Positions 23,701 through 33,182 of a DNA stretch of 64,000 bases are shown in pieces (position 1 is the first letter of the stretch; the number at the start of each line of letters is the position of its first letter). The position numbers were made by a program, and so were the translations under genes. This DNA comes from Marsupella aquatica (taxonomy: Eukaryota; Marchantiophyta): positions 8,308,001 to 8,372,000 of the forward strand of contig OZ316895.1 in NCBI GenBank assembly GCA_973895155.1, in the 5' to 3' direction. The notes under the pieces are model-generated. The model did no database searches. It was given only the letters and a program-made list of their open reading frames with translations, and was not told the DNA's origin.

Positions 23701-24310
23701 ACAGTGGAACAAGCGGTTTGATGATTTCATGCTTGCTCAAGGTTTTACAAGGATGGTGTATGATCCTTGTGTGTATACGAAATCAGTCAAGAATGATGTA
23801 TTTGGTTTCATCATTCTGGTGATCTATGTGGATGACATGCTAATTGTGGCTAAAGATCAATCTAAGGTTGACAGTCTCAAGGCGAAATTGAGAGCTGAAT
23901 TCAGGATGAAGGATCTTGGTAAGGCCAAGAGGATCTTAGGGATGGAGATTTTTAGGAACTCTGAGACTGGACAGTTGTGCTTGAGTCAAGGCCAGTATGC
24001 GAGGAAAGTACTTGCACGATTCAACATGGAGAACTGTAAGCCAGTGAGTATTCCTTTAGCTTCACATTTCAAGTTATCATCGGCTTTCTCTCCTACGGAT
24101 GTTGTGGAGAAAGGTCTGATGGCTAAGATTCCTTATGAGAAGGCAGTAGGCAGTCTGATGTATTTGATGACTTGTACTAGGCCTGACTTGGCACTAGCGA
24201 TGGGCAAGGTTAGCAGATTCATGTCAAATCCAGGGAAGGTACATTGGGAAGCTGTGAAATGGATTCTCAGGTATGTGAAGGGAACACAGGACTATGGATT
24301 ACTATGCGAT
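20723..24310 (+). pseudogene. Copia gag-pol polyprotein remnant, copy 2
   Basis: Gag begins at ATG 20723. The frames cover gag with its CCHC knuckle (near 21460), protease-like DSACTFHIC (21640), integrase (FIDDYSRYVWIY, LRSDNGGEYSSG, GVSERLNRT), and reverse transcriptase from 23294 (NKWIYKLKDSPSEGGDKIYKA, MDVVTAFLYGNL, QSPRQWNKRF, and the catalytic VIYVDDMLIVA near 23825-23855). RNase H is broken at about 24310. TAG stops lie at 21314, 23258 and 23285. A one-base deletion at about 22042 breaks the integrase zinc-finger start (LGHMSEKG in copy 1). The TGA at 21581 and the frameshift near 22685 are shared with copy 1. Confidence 0.9.
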
Positions 24311-24565
24311 GGTTGTGCATATAGCCAGGGCTGATGCCAGACCCTGGTGGAACTTAGGCTCATTGTTACGGAGCTAGTTGAAAGATAGGGAGAGCTTGTG
24401 CTGTGGATGCTTGGTATGGCCGGTCGGCCTAGAGTGCAGTAAAGCTCTTGTGTGTTCCCGTGGACGTAGCCTCATGTGGAGGTGAACCACGTATCTCTCT
24501 GTGTTGACTATTGTGCGTTGGATGGTTCATGGGCTTGCCGTTGCGAATGTCGTCTATGCTCAACA
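24311..24565 (+). repeat. Truncated 3' LTR of Copia copy 2
   Basis: The 3' 250 or so bases of the LTR, from GTTGTGCATATAGCC to CTCAACA, followed by target duplication AGGAC at 24566-24570. Confidence 0.9.
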
Positions 24566-24865
24566 AGGACCACCCTGAAATATTAGAGAGTTCTCATTGG
24601 CTCCTGACTACTTGGACGTTTAAGGGTATTGCGATTCAGGGCTGATGGAACACAACTCTAAAGAGTGCCCTTCACAATACTCACAACACTGGTTGTAACT
24701 CTGGGAACCTCAAGGCTACTTGCCCCTGCAGCGCAACATGAGTGAGGGCAGCCGGGACAAAGTAGCAGCGGCCCAGTTGCCTGCCAAGCACCCACAAGCA
24801 TGCTGGAATCCAGGACTCCACAAGTTCAGTAGGTCGGGGAGAGTGAATGGAGACCGTGGGGAGGT

Positions 24866-25560
24866 AATGTGTAGGGTAACCCATCCCCAAGAGGAAGTAA
24901 TAGGGCGTGTCAAAGTTCTCCAGTAACACTTTGGTTATGGCTTAATTTTTTTGAACGTACCACCCTTATGGGGTACGTATTTTGGTAACCCATAATGATT
25001 CTGTCCTGGCCATAAGTGCCTTTTATGTCCTGAACCGGAACTCAGGTACAACTATGCTTTGACACGCCCTAAGGGGATGAGCTCCCAAGGGAGCCAAGGG
25101 AGCTATATCCCCAAGTGAGGATGAGGTACCAAGCATAAATCCAAGTGAATTTTTGAAACATTCACCGCGCTTTAACTCTGCAAAGCTCTTTGTTTGTTTG
25201 TCACTGGTTGCCACTTGGGCCTTATCTATGTTCTCATTCGTAATTCCTGTCAGGAGAAGAAGTTACCAGTGTGTAACCATTTCTGCATGGGCCTACTATA
25301 GTCATAATCTGCTGTCCTGAAAAGTCGAGCCAATAATCTCTTTCCATACAGGAGTTACTTATGCTAATGCAGGGCAAGGCTGGGTTATACACTGTAGCCT
25401 TGCACCCAGACCTGCATTACCCTATACAAAGTTTAAGATCCCCAGGTTGACACACGGGTTCAGTGGCTCACGTGCAAGGGTAATGCCTCGTAACCTTCTC
25501 TAGACATACAAATAAACAAATATAAGAGGGGTTCCTTACAAGGTGGCGGGGACACCTTGC
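24866..25560 (+). repeat. Dispersed repeat family, copy B, carrying a MITE
   Basis: Second copy of the repeat seen at 7190-7560, in the same orientation and block order. The MITE at 24901-25071 is inserted after GAAGAGG-like sequence that continues uninterrupted in copy A. No coding capacity is seen. Confidence 0.6.
24901..25071. mobile_element. MITE with 15-bp perfect terminal inverted repeats, copy 2
   Basis: 171 bp, beginning TAGGGCGTGTCAAAG and ending CTTTGACACGCCCTA, which are exact inverted repeats. The interior matches the copy at 8403-8574. TA at both borders suggests a TA target. It is non-coding and inserted in dispersed repeat copy B. Confidence 0.85.
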
Positions 25561-25788
25561 CAGTCCACTGCAACGAAGGTTCGAAGGAGCCTCCTAGTGT
25601 GGATTTGTTTCCCTCCAGGGCCCATAAAGTATTCCGTCGGGCGAAAGGTGTGCCTATTTGGCAACGGGGGAGGGAGGGGGTTCAGAAATGATTGGCGGTT
25701 GGCCCACCTGTGGATGGTTTTGCAGTCTGCGGATTGCACCACCCTATCGCTTCACCTTATCTTATCGCCTCCCAGTCCTCTACAGTCC

Positions 25789-25860
25789 TAACTGTCCCTC
25801 AGTTGTCCCTCAGTTGTCCTCAGTTGTCCCTCAGTTGTCCTCAACTGTCCCTCAGTCGCC
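25789..25860 (+). repeat. Short tandem repeat of CCCTCAGTTGT units upstream of the ATP synthase delta gene
   Basis: Five or six 10-11-bp units of the form (C)CCTCAGTTGTC are repeated head to tail about 0.5 kb upstream of the start codon. It could lie in the promoter or 5' leader. No function can be inferred. Confidence 0.7.
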
Positions 25861-26378
25861 CTCGCTCTCCCCGAGCATCAGAGCCCCAACTCCATGGCTT
25901 TTCGCTCGCTTCCTTCTCCTTTCGCTGGTGGAGTGGTTGCCTGATCCTTCCTCTTCTTCGGTATCAGAGGACGAGCGAGCTCCTCCACGAATCCGTATCC
26001 GTAACGAATCCTTTCCCACCTCGGAATCGGAACTCGAAGTGGGTTTGGTCGCCTGTCTCTCGGAAGACAGTTGAAGGGAATCGAAGGGAAGGAAAGAGAA
26101 GAGCAGAGAAGGCAAGAGGAAGAGTAAGAGCTAGAGGTTGGTTTCATTTTGATCTCGCAGGAACGTACGTTAGGCCAGGCAGTGTCGAATTTGTTGTTGG
26201 GAGATAGCTGTTTTGAGTCCGTGACGAATCAATCCTTTCGAAGTTCAAACCTTGGAAGCGGAGCTGGTTTGGTCAGCAGGTCAGCTCGTTTTTTTCTCGC
26301 AGGAGCACGGTAGGATTTGGAGACTCTGGGGTGGATTACGGTGTTGTGAAGAGGAACCGAGAGCAGTGAGAGAGGCTG

Positions 26379-27203
26379 ATGGAGGCAATTCAAGCTGGAG
26401 CCAGGGTTGCCGCGATCGGGTCGACCGTAGCTGTGGTCGACTCCGGCGCCACGTCTTCGTCCTCACGGGCGACTTGCGCTCGAGCTTTTCTCTCCAGGAA
26501 GCCGCTCTGTTGCCCAGGTTTGTCAGCTTCATCTTCTGGAGCCGGAGCTGTCGGTTCGTTTTTCTATAATGCTCTTGCAGCGAAGGTGCCTGAGGTTGAG
26601 AATGGGAGGAGAGGACATCGGGGTGTCGTCACTATGAGGTCGGACACCGCAGCTGGAGGCTACGCCACTGCTCTGGCAGAGCTTGCTCAGTCGACTGATC
26701 AATTGGAGGCGATCTACAAAGATATTGAGAGCTTTGGCGATATTTTGAAGAACCCCGAGATTCACGAGTTTCTAGTTAGCCCGGTGGTTGTGGACGAGAA
26801 GAAGAAGAGCATCCTCAAGACTTTGGCCGACGACGCCAAATTCAACCCTTTCACACTCAACTTCTTCTATGTTCTGATTGATAAGAAAAGGTTTGGCCTC
26901 ATCAACGACGTTGTCAAGGAGTTCTCTACAATCTACTTCGAGTTAACCGACACGCAGCTTGCCACAGTGGCCTCGGCTGTAAAAATAGAGAAGGCGCAGT
27001 TGGCTCTCATTGCCAAGAAGATTCAGACCTTGAGCGGTGCGAAGAACGTTCGGATAAAAAACGTCATCGATCCGTCGTTGATTGCGGGCTTTATTGTGAA
27101 GTATGGCAAGGATGGTTCCTGCTTCGTGGACATGAGCGTCAAAGGGCAGTTGGATCGCTTGGCTCAGCAGTTCGAATACGCCGAGAAAGTCGGAGCATTT
27201 TAG
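26379..27203 (+). CDS. ATPD: Chloroplast ATP synthase delta subunit (OSCP/delta family)
   Basis: A single uninterrupted frame of 274 residues. The protein is the delta subunit of the CF1Fo ATP synthase, linking the F1 head to the peripheral stalk on the stromal side of the thylakoid. Residues 1 to about 86 are Ser/Ala/Arg-rich and poor in acidic residues, as in a chloroplast transit peptide; processing would be near VVTMRSD (83-89). From about residue 94 (GYATALAELAQ) to the end it follows the OSCP/delta pattern, with FLVSPVVVDEKKKSIL, NPFTLNFFYVLIDKKRFGLI and the C-terminal IDPSLIAGFIVKYG. Length is normal for the plant precursor. The ATG at 26379 is chosen because it gives a full transit peptide. 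A nuclear intronless gene for this subunit is unremarkable. It converges with SF3B3. Confidence 0.95.
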   Translation: MEAIQAGARVAAIGSTVAVVDSGATSSSSRATCARAFLSRKPLCCPGLSASSSGAGAVGSFFYNALAAKVPEVENGRRGHRGVVTMRSDTAAGGYATALAELAQSTDQLEAIYKDIESFGDILKNPEIHEFLVSPVVVDEKKKSILKTLADDAKFNPFTLNFFYVLIDKKRFGLINDVVKEFSTIYFELTDTQLATVASAVKIEKAQLALIAKKIQTLSGAKNVRIKNVIDPSLIAGFIVKYGKDGSCFVDMSVKGQLDRLAQQFEYAEKVGAF

Positions 27204-27654
27204 TCCCTGCGCTTGTAAAGTATTCGAAATTATTTATTCTTGAAAGTGCGCTGTGTTCTCGGCTGTGTCCCCCATTATGCCGAACCCGTAGAGATTGCTC
27301 GACAGTATTGACATGATCAAGCTGAAGTTTTGCATCGACCCTGCGTCTGTCATTTCAATTGCAGACCAGAGATCTGTGATGTATATTCTATCTCCAAAGG
27401 AGAAACTCATTATTCTTTTCCCTCGGTGTACAGTAGCGAGTCTGATGCTATTATGAACACTGCCTCACGATCCTGGCTTTGACCTTGTTCCAGTCGCCGC
27501 ATTTGCGCATAGTTGTTACGCAGAGAATTGTATAATTTGATATCGAAGTTTCAATGAAGATATTGTCTCTTCGGAGCCTGTCGAAACGAGACGATTGATT
27601 TCGTTTGGACTTTTTTTGTGACTTCCGCGTGATCTTCTCTTCATTGGTTCAGAT
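27204..27654. other. 3' flank of the ATP synthase delta gene
   Basis: Probable 3' untranslated region and downstream spacer. No coding exon is recognised. Confidence 0.5.
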
Positions 27655-28175
27655 CTATGTTTCTTCATCTGTCCTGTGTTTTGGAAAAAAAGATGTACGA
27701 GATAGTAAACTATATCGCCCGGAACTTTGAATCAGGAAGTACTGCTTAAATGAAGTTTCCAGCTTGGATTGAAACTCTCCTAGGTTGACTTCTCGATAAG
27801 ATGGGAATGCTGCTGTTGGAGTGCAGTTGTGACTAGCTAACAGCAGAATTTCGAGTCGATTTGCGGTCGGTTGCAAAAGTGTTTTGTTTCAGCAAGCTTG
27901 CCACAACTTCCATGCGGGAATCACACTGCTGGGCAGCGTCAGGAATTCTCAAAATGTTTCAGACTAACAAGGAAGACGTGAGGAATTGTGAGTGATACAA
28001 TCCACATGATTGTCCTTGCTTGTCTGCTTAGTATATATCGCACAGGCAAGTCATCTTGGAGGAGAGAGTATTGTGACATTGTTTGTGGCGCACATTTTGG
28101 CAATGCCAACATCCCCTCACATGTCTATATGCAGTTTTCAGGAGAACCTCAAATGCTCGACAGTATTCTGATGCT
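27655..28175 (+). pseudogene. Degenerate fragment derived from an aldehyde oxidase gene (intron plus exon sequence)
   Basis: Around 27710-27745 the sequence matches the intron at about 1105-1140 of the aldehyde oxidase gene in this window (GGAACTTTGAATCAG and flanks). Around 27900-28165 it matches 5826-5985, including the splice acceptor and exon start (TATATGCAGTTTTCAGGAGA) encoding FSGEP. The frame is then lost (SGEPQMLDS instead of SGEPPYALA). Intron sequence is retained, so this arose by DNA duplication, not retroposition. About 4.7 kb of the source gene is collapsed to about 200 bp. Confidence 0.65.
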
Positions 28176-28306
28176 CTCATGTAACAAGCACAAACAACGA
28201 ATCAAAATCCAGCACAGCAAAAGCAATTTCTCAGCTGGAAGTTCTTAAAGAGTTCCAAGTTCACTTGGGAGTCTAAAGCCAACCAAGCTTTTAAGGAACG
28301 TTACCT

Positions 28307-28391
28307 CGTAGCTCACCGTAAACTCGGACATCAACAAGTCCAGGCAAAATACTTCCCCGTATGTTGATGTCGAACTTGACGGTGAGTTACG
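28307..28391. repeat. Imperfect inverted repeat (hairpin) downstream of SF3B3
   Basis: Two arms of 29 bp (28307-28335 and 28363-28391), about 24 of 29 positions complementary, are separated by a 27-bp loop. One arm reads CGTAGCTCACCGT..GGACATCAAC. It is short enough to be an incidental hairpin or a MITE relic. Confidence 0.45.
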
Positions 28392-29207
28392 AAGCCAACC
28401 CTCAACTTGTCTACTTGCCGGGATGAAGTAGTCTGAGGGTTTGGTAAGCTGGTCGATATCCTAAGGATTAGAAGAAAGAGACCACCTCCCAAAAATTTTA
28501 GATCAATGCAGGGATGCTTGATGCCCCTGCACAAAAATGACAATTGCCCTGGTAAGATAGGACGCGTTCGAAAAGTAAGACCATCGACACCCGCTCTATG
28601 GAGCCTCCCCAGTAGGCAGGCTCCCGTTTCTTGAGGCTGGCAATCACCAACTGTACATCCCAATCTCTCTTGGCTATGAACTAGTTGTGATCCTAATAGA
28701 ATTCCATGCATAACAAGCATCTACCTGTCAGAACGGTATCAAATCGAGCAGAGTTATTTTGTCTCTTAGAATGGACAGTGTGAATTTCGTCTGACCACTG
28801 CGCAAAAATTTCTCATTTTGCCCTTGCCCGTTTGACTGACAGACCGGCGATGACCAACAAGTGACACGATGAACATCATGTTCAGAGCCTGGATTGACGA
28901 AAACGAGATGTACATTGGTGTTTTGCCGTCCACTGCAGGAAAGGGACCAGTCGGGGCTCAATCTAACGTATTTCCTAAGAAGTGCTAATCACCAGTATAC
29001 CTTAAACTCATGTTCTAAGGAAGACAATCTAACTCCTCGCTACCTCATCTCTGAACCAACACTTGGTGGAGAGATTCCATGCTAGCCCTCATTTGTGAAT
29101 ATTGGAAGCCTCGACCATCCTTAGGCAGCACATCAAACTTAGAACAAGTGTGCCCTGCAGCTCCTAGAAAGATCAATTTACAAAAATTCTACGCAGACAT
29201 AGCTGCC
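28392..29207. other. 3' flank of SF3B3, no supported gene
   Basis: Spacer between the converging ATP synthase delta and SF3B3 genes, probably including the SF3B3 3' untranslated region. No recognisable exon or repeat was found. Confidence 0.45.
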
Positions 29208-32200
29208 TCAAATTATTCGATTCCTAATGTCTTCCAGTTTCTTCAGGATTTCACCGGGGGTTCGATCAAGTTCGTCTGCAATTTTGCGCTGCAAGTCTGC
29301 TGACAAAGTTGGGTATTGTTCGCAAAGATCACCATCAATAACATCCTGCATATAATGAAAAGACAGTAAAAAACCAAGGTGAGGGGATGCAGGAAAATAG
29401 AAGGAGTTCAGACAACAGATACGAGGAGATTCGTTCGTGTCTCATATGCAGTCACCGAACTTCGACGAAAGTGCGAAACGACAGAATGCTACATACCTTC
29501 ACGGGGAAATATGCTGATCTGAATGCCATGTGCTCACGGCCAGCCAGAGGGGGATTCTCTTGCCGCAAATGCATTTCCAAATGCGAGAAGAAGTCAACGT
29601 CTTCTCTTGATGAGAAGGGCAGTAGAGCTCCCACGCTACCCATCACTGTACCATAAAGGACAATTTCACCACCGCCTGGAATGAGAGAAGCTTTTTGCAA
29701 GCTAGTTACAACTTCTCCCACATGGAATTGGACAATTTCTTCAACCTTGTTGGGGGCTCCATTAAGTCTACCCTGTTCCCATTTGATCTTCCCTCCTGTG
29801 GGGTCATCTTCAATCTCCTCTGACACATCCTGTGGAAGGCGCATGAAGTAAACATTCCCAAACTTATCTGCTCCTGCCATTGTGTCGAAGTCTATGTGCA
29901 GTGAAGCAGTTAACCACCTAGGGCAACTGTCATCTGCAAATGTATATAACTGATTCTCATCCCGACGGTACTTCACATAGTGAAATGACTGCATTTCGAG
30001 CAAAAAGCTACGTCAGACGAGAATTGAGATTATAAAACGACAAGGTCAGACAAAAGGTTAAGCCTGCTGCACTTCCTTCTCCAAGAACGGACCATTCAAA
30101 GCAACTACGAAATGCACAACACTGCCTTACAAAACAATTACGGTCCTGGAAGCGGGTAGATATGTACCTCCTGCAAATCCCCCACGTAGATTCGGTCTCC
30201 ATATGTATGGATGGCAATGATGGTATTCGGAAAATTCTTGTTCTCACACTTCCGAAGCAGCTTCCTTTTACCGAGGTCGTATATTCTCAAGATTTGCCCA
30301 ACACCAACCAGTAAACGTCCTTGAAACTGACACAACGCAGTTGGTACACCATCTACCGGTGTCTTGTGTACAAGCTCTAAAGTTTTACCGTCATTGACCA
30401 ACCTGTAAATGTGAATAAAACCTCCTGCTGATTCTTTCCTAGGCCAAAATTTCAGATCCTTCGAAGTTCCTACGGCTATGACAGTTCCCAGTTCTTTATC
30501 ATGGAAAGTCACGGTACATAAACTTAACGCAGCCTCATTTTCCTGCAACTCCAACAAACAGGTGGTTTCTCCTGACTTGGGATCCAGAACTCGCAAGCAC
30601 GAGACCCACTTGCTTGAGACAGCCTTCGGATAACCATACTGTTCATCAGGAAGAGGATCTTCCTTCTCTTCTCCATCTCCATTCTCATGATCATCTGTAT
30701 CCATCTTCCCATTCTCCCGCCCACCTGCAGCCTCGATTGCTTCCTTCTTATTCGTATCTCTCTCTTCCGTTGTGAACGCACCCATGTCACTTTCCAGGAT
30801 GATGAGAGACTTGTTCTTCGGATGAAGTATAAACTTTCTTGGAGTGTATCTAAGCGGCATGACTGTCTGGTTGAACGTTTCTCCTAACCTTTCAATGGTA
30901 AAAACCCGAAGAGCATCACCAGCAACAGCCACCACTCCTTCAGCGCACTGATCTGAGGAAAACGATGCAGCATATTCGAGGGTTTCATAGGAAAGAGGAG
31001 TGAGAAGAAAATGGCCTTGATGAATGTAACCCAACCACGGCCTGCTGGAAAGGCACAGCATGGCACGACGACCCCTAACTAGAGCAGAGAACAGCTTCGG
31101 TGCCCTCAACCCTAAAAAGCGTGTTCGTGTATCCGAAAGCTGTCCAGTGACCATGTCCACTTCGGTCCTCAGAAGCACACCATTTTGAAGACCTGCACTA
31201 AGAAACACACTGGCAGGATGGTCTGCACCATCTTCACCACCTGTGGACGCTTGCACCTCAAGAAGGAGAAGGGATTCTGGCGGGGAAGAAACTGCTTGCA
31301 CACTCAATATTTGCATACAATCATCTGGGTCCAGAGAAAGTATGCGAATGGTGCTATCATATGAACCCACGGCCAAAAACCTAGATCGTTGTCTACCTTC
31401 AGGCACCGGTGCAATGTCCAGGCATGCCACATCGCCCGACATTTCCCGCTTCTCGATTTCCATTAGCTGGCCAGTCAAGTCCATCTCAAAATATATGAGC
31501 TCACCGCCACTGAGAGCAATCACAACTTGCATCCTGTTGCAACCCACTTTGACTATGGTTTTCTTCCCCGGAGTTTTCCATTCATTGATACGACCATCTG
31601 CCCTTATGTGCCTTATCCCATTGGGGTGGACCTGCATCAAGGAGTCTTCACCTAGGAGGGAGACCGCAAGGGAAGGTGTGGTATCCAAAAACCCACTGTC
31701 GCTGACTTCCTCTACAGTTTCACCAATAGACAACACCAGAGTGGCATTGACAAAAGACACGACAATATAGGCATCAAACTCATCGTTGACGCTTCTTTTC
31801 ACTGTCCAGACGGCACTCGGAACTCCAGGAAGCTGCGAAACGGCCATCTCAGTGACGGCAAGGCCGGGTCTCAAAATTCGTAAGGATGACTGAGGTCCTC
31901 TTCCACACAGAGCAAAAATCTGAGGGGTTTCTTCTTCAAATAGATTGGCAACTTTCATGTCCATGATTGGCATCAAGCTCTCGATTTCGTCAATCTGAAC
32001 TAAATTCTTCAGCTTCCGGGGCTGGAAGAAAACAGGCTGAAACCCATCTTCCGTCTCCATTAGTGTTGCAGAGGAAGACTCCACATCCGCTTCATCACCT
32101 ATCCCTTGAAATTGATACAGGGCATGGTTCCCGAATTCCGAACCAGCAAAAAGAAAACCAGACTTGAGAACACACATGGCAGAAGTAACTGGAATAGTAT

Positions 32201-33182
32201 CGAAATACCTTATCTTCAGCTCAGTCACCAGATCGTTGGTGTCATAGTCCAGTGTCACTTTGAAAATGTCTCCATACTCGGTTTGCAGGAGGAAAAAGAA
32301 CATATTCTTCTGCTTGTGAGTCGCGGCAGAAACAATCAGAACCCCCCTCTCGGCCGGTAAATCCGCCCTCCGAGGAATTACTGCGCGAACGTCAGGGCGG
32401 TTTTGGTTCTTGTAAATAACAAAATTCTCTGCACAGACGAGAACACCGCTCGGTCCGTCACCTCCACCTGGAACGGTCACGAGCATATTGGCACCGTTAT
32501 CGATAGGCTCCGTCCACTTCCTGACCACATGGTTCAGCCCCAAATCGAGCTCGTAAAACGTGAGGTGCTTCTGCGCCTCCGCAGCAGCCTGGCCCGTAGA
32601 ATCCTGATCAGCCTCCGAATAGTCGAGCTCTATAGCCGCGAAAATCGGATTATCGAAACCACAGTCCACCCCTGTGATCGAATACACTATTGTATGACTC
32701 TTGTGAGCCTCCAATGGGGAGGAAATAGTTAGTCTGGCGGCATTGTCCCGGTTCAAAACATACACCAGCTTCTGCTTCTCGCAAGCTCCGACCATCACAG
32801 CCCTGCCCTTGGGGTCCACGGCCAAGTATTGGCCCGGCACTATGCGGCGACATCCGGACTTGCCGAACGTTTCTTGATGAATCTTCTCGAACGTGTTCTT
32901 CTCCCGGTTGTACTCGAGAATCACAATCCTCCCGGAGTCAGAACCCACGACAATATAGTCCTTCTGCGACCCCGTCAGGCGAAACTGTACCAGCGACCTA
33001 ATGGCCCCGAACACCTCTACCGAGAGCAACGTCTGCAGCTTTCCATTGTCATCCGGCCGCAGTAAGTCCAGCACCTTGCCTCTGGCGACCACAATCTCCT
33101 GCGATTTGGCACCTATAAAATTTCCATATGTGGCGCATACAATCCCCGTCGCTCTCTGCAGCGACAGGCTGTACAAATACAT
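29208..33182 (-). CDS. SF3B3: Splicing factor 3B subunit 3 (SF3b130/SAP130)
   Basis: Complete gene of three exons: 33182-30168, 29988-29497 and 29345-29208, with GT-AG introns of 179 and 151 bp. The spliced CDS is 3645 nt, giving 1214 residues, the length expected for plant SF3B3. The protein is the triple beta-propeller scaffold of the SF3b complex of the U2 snRNP, which helps recognise the branch point in the nucleus. The N-terminus MYLYSLSLQRATGIVCATYG, the stretch VFGAIRSLVQFRLTGSQKDY, NGIRHIRADGRINEW, SSRPWLGYIH and C-terminal LDRTPGEILKKLEDI are characteristic. It contains the MMS1_N/CPSF_A architecture shared with DDB1 and CPSF160, but the sequence is SF3B3 throughout. An acidic loop (MDTDDHENGDGEEKED) lies near residue 830. 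No disruption was seen. Confidence 0.97.

Larger units (their letters stand above)
18685..24565 (+). mobile_element. Ty1/Copia LTR retrotransposon, copy 2 (3' LTR truncated)
   Basis: Same family as copy 1: 5' LTR 18685-19028, primer-binding site TGGTATCAGAGC at 19031-19042, and gag-pol with the reverse transcriptase present. At about 24310 the RNase H coding region joins directly to the middle of the 3' LTR (GTTGTGCATATAGCC), so the end of pol, the purine tract and about 90 bp of LTR are missing. The target duplication AGGAC (18680-18684 and 24566-24570) is intact, so the internal deletion came after insertion or during reverse transcription. The surviving LTR parts differ at five sites by eye, all transitions. 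Confidence 0.92.
8576..24695. mobile_element. PIF/Harbinger-like DNA transposon, interrupted by two Copia elements (boundaries approximate)
   Basis: A DDE transposase pseudogene (8994-10379, +) and a Myb/trihelix-like gene (17340-18293, -) are the two-protein set typical of plant PIF/Harbinger elements. They are separated only by a Copia element that has its own intact target duplication. A 15-bp segment TGTTCCATCAGCCCT at 8647-8661 recurs in inverted orientation at 24638-24652, just right of the second Copia element. Weaker inverted similarity extends outward to about 8578 and 24693, with TAA at 8573-8575 and 24696-24698. Removing both Copia insertions leaves about 4.1-4.2 kb, a normal size for the family. 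The exact ends are inference; the inner 15-bp pair is what I see most clearly. Confidence 0.65.

Noticed and set aside
25692-26207. 171-codon open frame upstream of the ATP synthase delta gene
   Set aside because: It covers the CCCTCAGTTGT repeat and low-complexity Ser/Arg/Pro sequence. Frames on both strands are similarly open, so it is compositional.
31243-31770. Antisense open frame within SF3B3
   Set aside because: It is a shadow of the conserved minus-strand coding sequence.
30138-33182. DDB1 or CPSF160 identity for the large minus-strand gene
   Set aside because: They share the triple-propeller architecture, but the N-terminus, NGIRHIRADGRINEW, the C-terminal exons and the exact 1214-residue length fit SF3B3.
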